This document shows, one piece after another, positions 24,568 through 33,516 of a stretch of DNA of 46,486 nucleotides; within the stretch, counting starts at the first letter, position 1; every line of letters begins with the position of its first letter. The DNA lies in contig NZ_LJYG01000116.1 of the NCBI RefSeq assembly GCF_001440035.1, positions 263,253 to 309,738 of the forward strand, written 5' to 3'. The notes beneath the pieces were generated by a model. The model was not told the origin of the DNA, did not search any database, and saw nothing but the letters and a program-made list of their open reading frames with translations. The stretch is from Bradyrhizobium manausense. Lineage in GTDB: Bacteria > Pseudomonadota > Alphaproteobacteria > Rhizobiales > Xanthobacteraceae. The position numbers and the translations under genes are program-made.

Positions 24568-26373
24568 ATGTCCATTTTCCGTCTCTACACCCGCGTTCTC
24601 GAACTGCTCGGCAAGGAGGCGCGACTGGGCTGGCTGCTGGCATTCGCCAATCTGCTGCTGGCCGGCTCGCAATTCGCCGAACCGGTGCTGTTCGGGCGGA
24701 TCGTCGACGTGCTCTCCGGCAAGACGGTCGCGGGCTCGAACTCGGCCTGGCCGTTCCTCGCCGCCTGGGTCGCCTTCGGACTGTTCACCATCGCCTGCAG
24801 CGCGCTCGTGGCCCTGCAAGCCGACCGGCTTTCCCATCGCCAGCGCCAGGCGGTGCTGACCAGCTATTTCGAGCACATCCTGCAGCTGCCGCTGACCTTC
24901 CATTCCGGCACCCATTCGGGACGGCTGATGAAGGTCATGCTCAACGGCACGGACGCGCTGTGGCGGCTCTGGCTCGGCTTCTTCCGTGAGCATTTTGCCG
25001 CGATCCTCTCGGTCGTGGTGCTGCTACCGCTGTCGCTCTATCTGAACTGGCGACTCGCGATCCTCCTGTTCGTGCTTTGCGTCGTTTTCACCGCCCTGAC
25101 AACCTTCGTCGTACGCAGGACCTTCGGCATGCAAATGGCGGTCGAGGAGCATTACAGCGAGCTCTCCGCACGCGCCTCGGACGCGCTCGGCAATGTCGCG
25201 CTGGTGCAGAGCTTCGTGCGCGTCGAATCCGAGGTGAAGGGCTTGCGCTCGGTCGCCGACGAGCTGCTCGCGGCGCAAATGCCGGTGCTGTCGTGGTGGG
25301 CGTTGGTCACGGTGATCACGCGCGCCTCCACCACCATCACCGTGCTCGCGATCTTCACGCTCGGCATCGCCCTGCACGATCAGGGCCTGACCTCGGTCGG
25401 CGAGATCGTGATGTTCGTCAGCTTCGCCACACTGCTGATCCAGAAGCTGGAGCAGGTGGTGAGCTTCATCAACAGCGTCTTCATGGAGGCACCGCGCCTG
25501 CGCGAGTTCTTCAATGTGCTCGATGCCGTGCCCGCGGTGCACGACCGACCGGACGCGATCGATACAGGCCGGCTCTCCGGCCTCGTCGAATTCAACGACG
25601 TCACCTTCTCCTATGACGGCAAACGGCCTGCGGTCGAGGATCTCTCCTTCACCGCACTGCCTGGCCAGACCATCGCGCTGGTCGGCCCGACCGGCGCCGG
25701 CAAGTCGACCGCGATCGCGCTGCTGCACCGTGCCTTCGATCCGCAATCCGGCTTCATCAGGATCGACGGCATGGACGTGCGCGGCGTGACGCTGACATCG
25801 CTGCGGCGGAATATCGGCGTCGTGTTCCAGGAAGCGCTGCTGTTCAACCGCTCGATCGAGGAGAACTTACGCGTCGGCAAGCCGGATGCGACCGAAGCCG
25901 AGATGCGCAAGGCGGCGGAGCGCGCGCAGGCGCTCGACTTCATCGAGCGCAGCGGCGGCTTTGCGACCAATGCCGGCGAGCGCGGCCGCATGCTCTCCGG
26001 CGGCGAGCGGCAGCGACTGTCGATCGCACGAGCGCTGCTGAAGGACCCGCCGATCCTGATCCTGGACGAGGCGACCAGCGCGCTCGATGCCGTGACCGAG
26101 ACCAAGGTGAACGCCGCTCTCGATGAAGTGATGAAGGGCCGCACCACCTTCGTCATCGCCCACCGCCTCTCCACCATCCGCAATGCCACGCGGATCCTGG
26201 TGTTCGAGAACGGGCGGGTGATCGAAAGCGGAACTTTCGATGAACTCGTCGCCAAAGGCGGCCATTTTGCCGAGCTCGCCAGAGCCCAGTTCATGGTGCA
26301 GGAACAAGCCCAGGCCGCGCGGGGCAGCGCAAGTGCGGCGGAGGCAGCTTCCGCTGCCGTCAAGTCCCCGTAG
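24568..26373 (+). CDS. ndvA: NdvA-type glucan exporter (ABC ATP-binding/permease)
   Basis: A 601-residue half-transporter with six membrane helices in the first 320 residues and a C-terminal ATPase. Seen: N-terminal MSIFRLYTRVLELLGKEARLGW typical of NdvA/ChvA, Walker A GPTGAGKS (373-380), signature LSGGERQRLS (from 476), Walker B ILILDEATS with Asp500/Glu501, and the switch His in AHRLST. NdvA exports cyclic beta-glucans to the periplasm, needed for osmotic adaptation and nodule invasion in rhizobia. In Bradyrhizobium the glucan would be the beta-1,3/1,6 type, which I infer from the genus. The C-terminal tail is Ala-rich. No ndvB or ndvC synthase gene is nearby. Confidence 0.9.
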   Translation: MSIFRLYTRVLELLGKEARLGWLLAFANLLLAGSQFAEPVLFGRIVDVLSGKTVAGSNSAWPFLAAWVAFGLFTIACSALVALQADRLSHRQRQAVLTSYFEHILQLPLTFHSGTHSGRLMKVMLNGTDALWRLWLGFFREHFAAILSVVVLLPLSLYLNWRLAILLFVLCVVFTALTTFVVRRTFGMQMAVEEHYSELSARASDALGNVALVQSFVRVESEVKGLRSVADELLAAQMPVLSWWALVTVITRASTTITVLAIFTLGIALHDQGLTSVGEIVMFVSFATLLIQKLEQVVSFINSVFMEAPRLREFFNVLDAVPAVHDRPDAIDTGRLSGLVEFNDVTFSYDGKRPAVEDLSFTALPGQTIALVGPTGAGKSTAIALLHRAFDPQSGFIRIDGMDVRGVTLTSLRRNIGVVFQEALLFNRSIEENLRVGKPDATEAEMRKAAERAQALDFIERSGGFATNAGERGRMLSGGERQRLSIARALLKDPPILILDEATSALDAVTETKVNAALDEVMKGRTTFVIAHRLSTIRNATRILVFENGRVIESGTFDELVAKGGHFAELARAQFMVQEQAQAARGSASAAEAASAAVKSP

Positions 26374-26549
26374 CACTGTCGAAATTCGGCCTATTTCATT
26401 GCGGAATACCGCCTTGAAGCCCCTATTCTCGACGCACGAGCCGGTATAGGTTTGCGCTGCCGCGAGCGGCGGCGCTGGATTTCAAAACCGAACGTCAGAT
26501 CACGAGAACCGCGTGGAACCAGCGGCTCTCCAAGGACCGGAATCGGATA

Positions 26550-28001
26550 GTGCACGCCTTTCGCCCGCTGCTTCGCAAATCCCTGTTCAACCTGTTCGCC
26601 GCGACGCTCGCCGTCGGTGCGCTTGTCGTGCCGCGCGCCGTCAATGCCGAAGCGTTGCTGCTGATCGAAGCCGACAGCGGCAAGGTGCTGCAGGCCGAGA
26701 ACGCCACCATTCCCTGGTATCCGGCCTCCGTCACCAAGATCATGACCGCCTATGTGACGCTGAAGGCCGTGAAGGACGGCAAGATCACACTCGACACGCT
26801 GCTGACGGTGTCGCCGACGGCCGCCTCGCAGTCGCCCTCGAAGATGGGCCTGCGTCCGGGAACACAGCTCACCGTCGACAACGCGCTGAAGATGATGATG
26901 GTCAAGTCGGCGAACGACATGGCCGTGGTGCTGGCCGAAGGCCTCGGCGGATCGATCGACGGCTTCTCGGTGATGATGAACGACACCGCGAAGAAGCTCG
27001 GCATGACGCAGACCAACTACGTCAATCCGAACGGGCTGCCCGCGGACGGACACGTCACCTCGGCGCGCGACCTCGGCATTCTCGCCCGCTCGTTCCTCCG
27101 CGACCTGCCCGAATACGAGTACTTCGTGCACATCCCGGCGATCCGCTTCGGCAAGCGGATCACGCCGAACTTCAACAAGCTGATCGGCCGCTATCCCGGC
27201 GCCGATGGTTTCAAGACCGGCTTCATCTGTGCCTCCGGCTACAACCTCGTGGCCTCGGCGACGCGCAACGGCCGCCGCCTGATCGCGGTGGTGCTCGGCG
27301 CCAATTCCGGCACCGCGCGCGCGGTGAAGGCGGCGCAGCTGCTCGAGCGCGGCTTCAGCCAGGACAATCTGTCGTGGCTGCGCCCCTCGCTCGGCACTGT
27401 CGAAAACCTCGTGCCCGTCGATGCCTCGCCGCCGAACCTGCGTGAGGAGATGTGCGGTGGTCACCGCAAACATCCGGCCAGCGACGACGATGATGCGTTG
27501 ATCGCGACCAATGGCAGCGGATCGACCTCTCTGACCGGCGGCGAAGCCAAGGTCACGTTCTTCACCGCCGGCCTCCAGCCGCCGCTGATGAAGGCGTCCG
27601 ACCTGATGGCCTCGGCCGCGGAGGCTGTGGAGCCCGTGGTGGTCTATACCGGCCCGACCCGCACAGGCGCGGCCCTCGTCGCGGCCGTCGCAGCCGACGC
27701 CGACCAGCAGGCCACGCCGAAGGTGCGTGGCAAGAAGTCGCGCGTGGCCAAGAAGCCCGACGCCGGCAGCGAAGCCAAGACGGCAGCCGCCAAGCCCGAC
27801 GCCACGGCAAAAAGTGATGCAAAGAGCGCGGCAAAGCCGGCCGCGAGCAAGCATGCCGCGGCCAGACCTGCTGAGAACAAGCCTGTTGCCAACAAGCCCG
27901 CTGCGGACAAGGCGGCGGCGAGCGGCGATCAGGCTGCCAAACCTGCAAAACCCAAGGCCGCGACAAAGCCTGCGTCGAAGCCCGCGCCCAACAACAGCTA
28001 G
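26550..28001 (+). CDS. D-alanyl-D-alanine carboxypeptidase (penicillin-binding protein)
   Basis: A 483-residue serine D,D-carboxypeptidase (peptidase S11) that trims peptidoglycan stem peptides in the periplasm. A signal peptide (about 1-33, ending NA) precedes the catalytic motifs S60-V-T-K63, S120-A-N122 and K222-T-G224. The catalytic domain ends near residue 290. The last 120 residues are a low-complexity Lys/Ala/Pro tail (KPAAD and AAKPAK repeats) that replaces the beta-rich C-terminal domain of PBP5 and may bind the wall or membrane. Start GTG at 26550, with GGA/CGGA sequences upstream; no better ATG exists. It lies 176 bases after ndvA on the same strand. Confidence 0.93.
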   Translation: MHAFRPLLRKSLFNLFAATLAVGALVVPRAVNAEALLLIEADSGKVLQAENATIPWYPASVTKIMTAYVTLKAVKDGKITLDTLLTVSPTAASQSPSKMGLRPGTQLTVDNALKMMMVKSANDMAVVLAEGLGGSIDGFSVMMNDTAKKLGMTQTNYVNPNGLPADGHVTSARDLGILARSFLRDLPEYEYFVHIPAIRFGKRITPNFNKLIGRYPGADGFKTGFICASGYNLVASATRNGRRLIAVVLGANSGTARAVKAAQLLERGFSQDNLSWLRPSLGTVENLVPVDASPPNLREEMCGGHRKHPASDDDDALIATNGSGSTSLTGGEAKVTFFTAGLQPPLMKASDLMASAAEAVEPVVVYTGPTRTGAALVAAVAADADQQATPKVRGKKSRVAKKPDAGSEAKTAAAKPDATAKSDAKSAAKPAASKHAAARPAENKPVANKPAADKAAASGDQAAKPAKPKAATKPASKPAPNNS

Positions 28002-28098
28002 GTTAACGCTCCAGGCCCGGCCGCACTTCGCACCTGCGGCAGCGACTTGCGACGATTCCAGTAGCCACCTCCCGGCCTTTGCCCTAAGCCTCGACCGC

Positions 28099-28127
28099 TT
28101 GCCAGCCGTTCCGGCAGGCTCGATACT
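28099..28127 (+). promoter_or_regulatory. candidate sigma-70 promoter of fadD
   Basis: TTGCCA at 28099-28104 and GATACT at 28122-28127 are separated by 17 bases, about 60 bases before the fadD start. Five of six and four of six consensus positions match. Chance matches are common, so this is only a candidate. Confidence 0.35.
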
Positions 28128-28186
28128 TGCGGCAATGAGGCAGCCCGGGACACAACGGGCACTGACGTTAAGAGAGGGGAGTTTCC

Positions 28187-29872
28187 ATGGAGCGCATCTG
28201 GCTCAAGCAATATCCGCCCGGCGTGCCCGCTGATATCGAGCCGACGCAATACGCATCGCTGGTCGATCTCTTGGAGGAGAGCTTTGCGAAGTTCGCCGAC
28301 CGCAAGGCGTTCATCTGCATGGACAAGGCGATCACCTATCGCGACCTCGACCAGATGTCGCTGGCGCTCGCCGCCTATTTGCAGGGCCGCGGCCTGCAGC
28401 GCGGCGCCCGCGTCGCGGTCATGATGCCGAACGTGCTGCAATACCCCGTGGCCACCGCAGCCGTGCTGCGTGCCGGCTTTGCCGTGGTCAACGTCAACCC
28501 GCTCTACACCCCGCGCGAGCTCGAGCATCAGCTCAAGGATTCCGGCGCCGAAGCCATCATCGTGCTGGAGAACTTTGCCCACACCGTAGAGCAGGTGATT
28601 GCGAAGACCCCGGTCAAGCACGTCATTGTCGCCAGCATGGGCGATCTGCTCGGCTTCAAGGGTGTGATCGTCAATCTCGTCGTCCGCCGCGTCAAGAAGA
28701 TGGTGCCGGCCTTCGCGCTGCCCGGCGCGGTGTCCTTCAACGATGCGCTCGCGGCGGGCCGCGGCCAGACCTTCAACAAGCCAAAGCTCTCGCCCGGCGA
28801 CGTCGCTTTCCTGCAATATACCGGCGGCACCACCGGCGTCTCCAAGGGCGCTACGCTGCTCCATCGCAACATCGTCGCCAACGTGTTGCAGAACGACGCC
28901 TGGCTGCAGCCGGCGCTGGCTCAGCCGCCGCATGTCGAGCAGCTGATGATCGTGTGCGCGCTGCCGCTCTATCACATCTTCGCGCTGACGGCCTGCTACC
29001 TGCTCGCGGTGCGTGCCGGCGGCTGCAATCTCCTGATCCCGAACCCGCGCGACATCGCGGGCTTCATCAAGGAGCTGGCAAAATACCAGGTCAATAGCTT
29101 CCCGGCCGTCAACACGCTTTACAACGGCCTGATGCATCACCCTGACTTCAAGAAGCTCGACTTCTCCAAGCTGAAGATCTCGAACGGCGGCGGCATGGCC
29201 GTGCAGCGTCCGGTGGCCGAGCAGTGGAAGGCGATCACGGGCTGCTCGATCGCCGAAGGCTACGGTCTGTCGGAGACCTCGCCGACGCTGACCTGCAACA
29301 CCGCGACCAATGCTGAGTTCAATGGCACCATCGGCATCCCCGTGCCGTCGACTTACATCTCGATCCGCGACGACGAGGGCAACGAGGTGCCGCTCGGCCA
29401 GCCGGGCGAGATCTGCGCCAAGGGCCCGCAGGTGATGGCCGGCTACTGGAACAGGCCGGAAGAGACCGCCAAGGTGATGACCGCGGACGGCTATTTCCGC
29501 ACCGGCGACATCGGCATCATGGACGAGAAGGGCTACACCAAGATCGTCGACCGCAAGAAGGACATGATCCTGGTCTCCGGCTTCAATGTCTATCCGAACG
29601 AGATCGAGGAAGTGATCGCGAGCCATCCGGGCGTGCTGGAATGCGCCGTGATCGGTATCCCCGACGCCAAATCGGGCGAAGCGGTGAAGGCCTTTGTGGT
29701 GAAGAAGGATCCGAACCTCACGGCCGAGGACGTGATCAAGTTCTGTCACGAGCAGCTCACCGGCTACAAGGTACCCAAGCACATCGAATTCCGCACCGAC
29801 CTGCCCAAGACCAATGTCGGCAAGATCCTCCGCCGCGAGCTACGCGACCAGAAGAAGGCCCAGGCGGCGTAG
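28187..29872 (+). CDS. fadD: long-chain fatty acid-CoA ligase
   Basis: A 561-residue acyl-CoA synthetase that activates long-chain fatty acids for beta-oxidation at the inner membrane. Seen: N-terminal MERIWLKQYPPGVPADI typical of FadD, phosphate loop YTGGTTGVSKGATLLHRN (about 210-227), EGYGLSETSPT, YFRTGDIGIMDEKGY with the ribose-binding Asp, DRKKDMILVSGFNVYPNEIEE, and the catalytic Lys in NVGKILRREL. Length and motifs fit the E. coli FadD group closely, and better than the synthetase at 16770-18332. The ATG follows AGAGAGGGGAG. A 13-bp GC-rich hairpin follows the stop. Confidence 0.95.
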   Translation: MERIWLKQYPPGVPADIEPTQYASLVDLLEESFAKFADRKAFICMDKAITYRDLDQMSLALAAYLQGRGLQRGARVAVMMPNVLQYPVATAAVLRAGFAVVNVNPLYTPRELEHQLKDSGAEAIIVLENFAHTVEQVIAKTPVKHVIVASMGDLLGFKGVIVNLVVRRVKKMVPAFALPGAVSFNDALAAGRGQTFNKPKLSPGDVAFLQYTGGTTGVSKGATLLHRNIVANVLQNDAWLQPALAQPPHVEQLMIVCALPLYHIFALTACYLLAVRAGGCNLLIPNPRDIAGFIKELAKYQVNSFPAVNTLYNGLMHHPDFKKLDFSKLKISNGGGMAVQRPVAEQWKAITGCSIAEGYGLSETSPTLTCNTATNAEFNGTIGIPVPSTYISIRDDEGNEVPLGQPGEICAKGPQVMAGYWNRPEETAKVMTADGYFRTGDIGIMDEKGYTKIVDRKKDMILVSGFNVYPNEIEEVIASHPGVLECAVIGIPDAKSGEAVKAFVVKKDPNLTAEDVIKFCHEQLTGYKVPKHIEFRTDLPKTNVGKILRRELRDQKKAQAA

Positions 29873-29887
29873 GACGTCGCCAACGGT

Positions 29888-29917
29888 ACGACGGGGCGCG
29901 ACGACGCGCCCCGTCGT
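29888..29917. terminator. perfect hairpin after fadD
   Basis: ACGACGGGGCGCG / CGCGCCCCGTCGT form a 13-bp stem around ACGA, 16 bases after the fadD stop. There is no T tract, so it may act as a weak or factor-assisted terminator or protect the mRNA 3' end. It runs into the repeat starting at 29916. Confidence 0.55.
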
Positions 29918-30037
29918 CATTGCGAGGAGCTCTTGCGACGAAGCAATCCAGAATCCCTCCACGGACACAGCTTGGATTGCTTCGCGGAACCTGTCATCGG
30001 GCCGCGCTTCGCGCGGACCCGTTGGCTCGCAATGCCG
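29916..30037. repeat. palindromic repeat, GTCATTGCGAGGAGC family
   Basis: Starts GTCATTGCGAGGAG and ends GGCTCGCAATGCC, with internal GAAGCAATCCAGA and TGGATTGCTTCGC arms. This is a second intergenic repeat family, different from the GTCATTCCGG type. It lies between fadD and the peroxiredoxin gene. Only one copy is seen in this window. Confidence 0.7.
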
Positions 30038-30058
30038 AGAATTGGCAGCATCGGCTCA

Positions 30059-30087
30059 TTACAGCCGTTTCCCTCCGGTGGTAAAAT
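30059..30087 (+). promoter_or_regulatory. candidate promoter of the peroxiredoxin gene
   Basis: TTACAG (30059-30064), 17-base spacer, TAAAAT (30082-30087), placed 41 bases before the start codon at 30129. The -10 is good and the -35 weak. No OxyR-type palindrome was noticed. Confidence 0.35.
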
Positions 30088-30128
30088 GCTCTAGAACTCT
30101 GGCGGCCTCTTTCAATGGAGAAACGACC

Positions 30129-30614
30129 ATGGCGATCCAAGTTGGCGACAAGCTGCCCGAGACGAAATTCCGCGTGATGACGGCGGAAGGCCCGCAGGTG
30201 AAGACCACCGACGATATCTTCAAGGGCAAGAAAGTGGCGCTGTTCGCCGTGCCCGGCGCCTACACCGGCACCTGCCACAAGATGCATCTGCCGAGCATTT
30301 TCCTCAACGCCTACGCCATGAAGGACAAGGGCGTCGACACCATCGCCATCGTCTCTGTCAACGACGCTTTCGTCATGAATGCCTGGAAGCGCGACACCGA
30401 CCAGCGTGACGAGGCGATCTTCCTCGCCGACGGCAATGCCGACTTCACCAAGGCAATCGGCATGGAGCTCGATGCCTCCGCCAACGGCCTCGGCATCCGC
30501 TCCAAGCGCTATTCGATGCTGGTCGAGGACGGCGTGGTCAAGAAGCTGAACCTCGAGGCGATGCCCGGCAAGGTCGAGGTGTCGGGCGGCGATACGCTGC
30601 TGGGGCAACTCTGA
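30129..30614 (+). CDS. peroxiredoxin (Prx5-like)
   Basis: A 161-residue thioredoxin-fold peroxidase that reduces hydrogen peroxide and organic hydroperoxides in the cytosol. Seen: the Prx5-type active site PGAYTGTCHKMHLPS with peroxidatic Cys49, then the conserved VNDAFVMNAWKRD and the C-terminal VSGGDTLLGQL. No second conserved Cys is visible, so it is probably a one-Cys enzyme or uses glutathione/glutaredoxin. The ATG at 30129 is by alignment; the ribosome-binding site is modest (GGAGAA). It is transcribed alone, flanked by intergenic repeats. Confidence 0.93.
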   Translation: MAIQVGDKLPETKFRVMTAEGPQVKTTDDIFKGKKVALFAVPGAYTGTCHKMHLPSIFLNAYAMKDKGVDTIAIVSVNDAFVMNAWKRDTDQRDEAIFLADGNADFTKAIGMELDASANGLGIRSKRYSMLVEDGVVKKLNLEAMPGKVEVSGGDTLLGQL

Positions 30615-30630
30615 GCCACGGCAGAAGTGC

Positions 30631-30719
30631 CGTAGGGTGAGCAAAGGCGCGTCAGCGCCGTGCCCACCATCGTCCCCAATTGGAAGAACGTGGGCACGCT
30701 TCGCTTTGCCCACCCTACG
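30631..30719. repeat. palindromic repeat, CGTAGGGTG family (copy 1)
   Basis: Begins CGTAGGGTGAGCAAAG and ends CTTTGCCCACCCTACG, its imperfect reverse complement. The same termini are seen at 43868-44004. It lies just after the peroxiredoxin stop, in the convergent gap before rnhA. Confidence 0.75.
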
Positions 30720-30735
30720 AGACTCTAAGTCTCTC

Positions 30736-30836
30736 GTCATTCCGGGGCGCGCGCAGCGCGAGCCCGGAATCCATCTCACGTCAGAGCGCGGAGAGGAATG
30801 GATTCCGGGCTCGCCCTACGGGCGCCCCGGAATGAC
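30736..30836. repeat. palindromic repeat, GTCATTCCGG family (copy 2)
   Basis: GTCATTCCGGGGCGCGCGCA to CCGGAATGAC with internal GGAATCCATC / ATGGATTCC arms, matching copies at 20634-20740 and 35869-35949. It ends two bases before the rnhA stop, between convergent genes, where a fold-back transcript could end transcription from both sides. Confidence 0.85.
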
Positions 30837-30838
30837 AC

Positions 30839-31303
30839 CTACTCCGCCAGCCGCTGCTGCAGCCTCGCCTTTACGATCCCGTCCCGCGCCAATTGATCGG
30901 CGCGTTCGTTCTCCGGGTGGCCGGCGTGGCCCTTGACCCAGTGCCAGCGCACCTGGTGCGCTTTCAGCGCCGCATCGAGGCGCTGCCATAACTCGACGTT
31001 CTTCACCGGCTTCTTGTCGGCGGTGCGCCAGCCGTTGCGCTTCCAGCCGTGGATCCAGCCGGTGATGCCCTGCCGGACATACTGGCTGTCGGTGTAGAGG
31101 TCGACGGTGCACGGCTTCTTCAGCGCTTCCAGCGCGGAGATCGCCGCCATCAACTCCATCTGGTTGTTGGTGGTGTGTGGCTGGCCGCCGTTCAGCTCTT
31201 TTTCCTTGTCGCCGAACTTCAGGATCGCGCCCCAGCCGCCGGGCCCGGGATTGCCCGAGCAGGCGCCGTCGGTGAAGATCGTGACATTGGGGAGCTCGCT
31301 CAC
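30839..31303 (-). CDS. rnhA: ribonuclease HI
   Basis: A 154-residue RNase HI that cleaves the RNA strand of RNA-DNA hybrids. Seen: FTDGACSGNPGPGGWGA with Asp12, MELMA with Glu51, YTDSQYV with Asp73, and the late HxGHPENERADQLAR with the fourth acidic residue. The basic-protrusion region (WIHGWKRNGWRT) is present. The GTG start at 31303 overlaps the stop of the homoserine kinase gene (GTGA), so translation is coupled. The longer open frame upstream simply crosses the thrB gene in another frame. Confidence 0.95.
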   Translation of the reverse strand: MSELPNVTIFTDGACSGNPGPGGWGAILKFGDKEKELNGGQPHTTNNQMELMAAISALEALKKPCTVDLYTDSQYVRQGITGWIHGWKRNGWRTADKKPVKNVELWQRLDAALKAHQVRWHWVKGHAGHPENERADQLARDGIVKARLQQRLAE

Positions 31304-32283
31304 GCGACCAGTCCTGACGGCATCAGCCCATAATCCCGCGCGCTGGAGACGCTCTGATGGAAGCGCAGCTTGCGAAAATATTCCAGCGGATCCTTCGGCT
31401 TCACCAGCGCGCCGGGAGGCACGTTGAGCCAGTCGACCAGCCGCGTCAGCAGGAAGCGGATCGCGGCGCCCCGCGCCAGCAGCGGCAGCGCGGCCTCCTC
31501 GGCCTCGGAAAGCTTTCTCAGCCGCCCGTAGGCGTTGAGGAAGGCGCGCGCTTTGGTGACGTTGAAGGAATGATCCGGCTCGAAGCACCAGGCGTTCAGG
31601 CAGATCGCGACGTCATAGGCCAGCATGTCGTTGCAGGCGAAGGTGAAGTCGATGATGCCCGACAGCTTGTCGCCGAGGAAGAAGACGTTGTCGTTGAAGA
31701 GATCGGCGTGGATCACGCCTTCGGGCAGATCGGTCGGCCAGACGCCGCCCGAGAGATAGTCGAGCTCGGCCGAAAGAAACGCGCGCAGGTCCGGCTGCAC
31801 CTCGTCGGCGCGATCCGCAGCTGCATCGAACAGCGGCCGCCAACCCGCGACAGACAACGCGTTGGCGCGCTTGATCGCGAAATCGGCGCCGGCCAGATGC
31901 ATGCGGGCGAGGCCCTCGCCGACGCCGGCGCAATGCACAGCGTTCGGCTTGCGCGGCCAGATGCCTTCGAGAAAAGTGATGATCGCGGCGGGCCGTCCCT
32001 GCAACTCGTGCAGCGGCTCGCCATCCCTGGCCTTCACCGGCAACGGGCAGCTCACGCCGTGCTCGGCCAGATGCGTCATCAGCGCGAGGAAGAACGGCAG
32101 ATCGTTCTTCGCCACGCGCTTTTCGTAGAGCGTGAGGATGAACGACCCTTTGGTCGTATGCAGCAGGAAATTGGTGTTCTCGACGCCTTCGGCGATGCCC
32201 TTGTAGGAGAGCAGTTCGCCGAGATCGTATTGCTTCAGGAAATCCGCAAGCTCGTCGGCGGCAACGTCGGTGTAGACCGCCAT
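31300..32283 (-). CDS. thrB: homoserine kinase (ThrB type II, protein-kinase-like fold)
   Basis: A 327-residue kinase that phosphorylates L-homoserine in threonine synthesis. It belongs to the choline/aminoglycoside-kinase-like family used by alphaproteobacteria, not to the GHMP ThrB of E. coli. Seen: N-terminal MAVYTDVAADELADFLKQYD, nucleotide-binding strand region around NFLLHTTKG, catalytic loop H192-A-D194-LFNDN199, and the metal-binding Asp212 in GIIDF. It begins six bases after the ispH stop and overlaps rnhA by four, giving a compact ispH-thrB-rnhA transcript. Confidence 0.93.
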   Translation of the reverse strand: MAVYTDVAADELADFLKQYDLGELLSYKGIAEGVENTNFLLHTTKGSFILTLYEKRVAKNDLPFFLALMTHLAEHGVSCPLPVKARDGEPLHELQGRPAAIITFLEGIWPRKPNAVHCAGVGEGLARMHLAGADFAIKRANALSVAGWRPLFDAAADRADEVQPDLRAFLSAELDYLSGGVWPTDLPEGVIHADLFNDNVFFLGDKLSGIIDFTFACNDMLAYDVAICLNAWCFEPDHSFNVTKARAFLNAYGRLRKLSEAEEAALPLLARGAAIRFLLTRLVDWLNVPPGALVKPKDPLEYFRKLRFHQSVSSARDYGLMPSGLVA

Positions 32284-32289
32284 GCAAGA

Positions 32290-33258
32290 CTACTCGGCGG
32301 CGGCTTCGGGGCGCACCTGGCGCGGCAGCGGGAAGAACTCGTTCTCTTCCGCGGCCGAGACCGTCTCCACATGCAGCGTGTAGCGCTCGGCGAACGCGTC
32401 CATGATCTCCTCGACGATCACTTCCGGCGCCGACGCGCCCGCGGTGATGCCGAGGCTCGTGATGTTGCCGAACTTGGTCCAGTCGATGTCGGCGGCGCGC
32501 TGCGCCAGCACGGCGATCTTGCAGCCCTCGCGCTCGGCGACCTCGCGCAGGCGCTGCGAGTTCGACGAGTTCGGCGCGCCGACCACGATCAAGGCGTCCA
32601 CCACCGGCGCCACCTTCTTCACCGCGAGCTGGCGGTTGGTGGTGGCGTAGCAGATGTCTTCCTTGTGCGGGCCGTTGATGTTCGGGAAGCGCTCCTTGAG
32701 CAGCCCCACGATCTCCGCGGTGTCGTCGATCGACAGCGTGGTCTGGGTCACGAAGGCCAGATTGTTCGGGTCCTTCGGATTGATGGTCTTGGCGTCCTCG
32801 GCGGTCTCGATCAGGGTGACCGCGCCGACCGGCAGCTGGCCGAGCGTGCCGACCACTTCAGGATGATGCGAGTGGCCGATCAGGAAGATCTCGCGGCCGC
32901 GCTTGAAGTGGATCGCGGCCTCGCGGTGGACCTTGGTCACCAGCGGGCAGGTCGCATCCAGCGAGAAAAGATTGCGGGACTGGGCGTCGGCGGGAACCGA
33001 CTTCGGCACGCCATGGGCCGAGAACACCACCGGCGCGGTCGTGTTCTCCGGGATCTCCGCCAGCTCCTCGACGAAGATGGCGCCCTTCTTTTTCAACCCG
33101 TCGACGACGTATTTGTTATGCACAATCTCATGGCGAACGTAGACGGGGGCGCCATACTTATCGAGCGCCCGTTCCACGGTGTCGATCGCCCGGACCACCC
33201 CGGCGCAGAAGCCGCGGGGAGAACAAAGCACGATCTTGAGGTCTGGTTTGGCTGACAT
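32290..33258 (-). CDS. ispH: 4-hydroxy-3-methylbut-2-enyl diphosphate reductase
   Basis: A 322-residue [4Fe-4S] enzyme for the last step of the MEP isoprenoid pathway, making IPP and DMAPP. Seen: the three cluster cysteines C18 in SPRGFCAGV, C104 in DATCPLV and C203 in DICYATTNRQ, plus FSAHGV, GHSHHPEV and VGAPNSSNS substrate motifs. The ATG at 33258 is chosen by alignment; the extra eight residues from 33282 are not needed. First gene of the ispH-thrB-rnhA group. Divergent from trcR across 258 bases. Confidence 0.96.
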   Translation of the reverse strand: MSAKPDLKIVLCSPRGFCAGVVRAIDTVERALDKYGAPVYVRHEIVHNKYVVDGLKKKGAIFVEELAEIPENTTAPVVFSAHGVPKSVPADAQSRNLFSLDATCPLVTKVHREAAIHFKRGREIFLIGHSHHPEVVGTLGQLPVGAVTLIETAEDAKTINPKDPNNLAFVTQTTLSIDDTAEIVGLLKERFPNINGPHKEDICYATTNRQLAVKKVAPVVDALIVVGAPNSSNSQRLREVAEREGCKIAVLAQRAADIDWTKFGNITSLGITAGASAPEVIVEEIMDAFAERYTLHVETVSAAEENEFFPLPRQVRPEAAAE

Positions 33259-33516
33259 TGAGCGATCTCGGGACCGAATCACCCGGCAATACGGGCGGAA
33301 GACGGTCGGTGGATGGAACAGGGGCTAAAGCTTAAGGGCCTACGGCGGCTTCAGAGGGAATTGGGCCCCCTTTCAGACGCTGTCAAGGCACTATCTATAG
33401 CAGAACCATTGCGTGGCTACCCCCTCCGGGCTTATATAGCGCGAATTCCCTGTCATCGCTGATGACCACCGGTTTCGCCTCCTGAGGGGGTGGGCGAAGC
33501 ACAAAGGAGATTTGCC
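33259..33516. promoter_or_regulatory. divergent promoter region ispH / trcR
   Basis: On the minus strand TTGACA (33381-33386) is a perfect -35 for ispH, though the hexamer 17 bases on (CAATTC) is weak. On the plus strand TTGCGT (33409-33414), 17 bases, TTATAT (33432-33437) could serve trcR. No full CtrA box (TTAA-N7-TTAA) was found here. Both calls rest on hexamer matches only. Confidence 0.3.

Noticed and set aside
31357..33255. 632-codon plus-strand open frame
   Set aside because: Antisense shadow of thrB and ispH, both of which have clear catalytic motifs on the minus strand.
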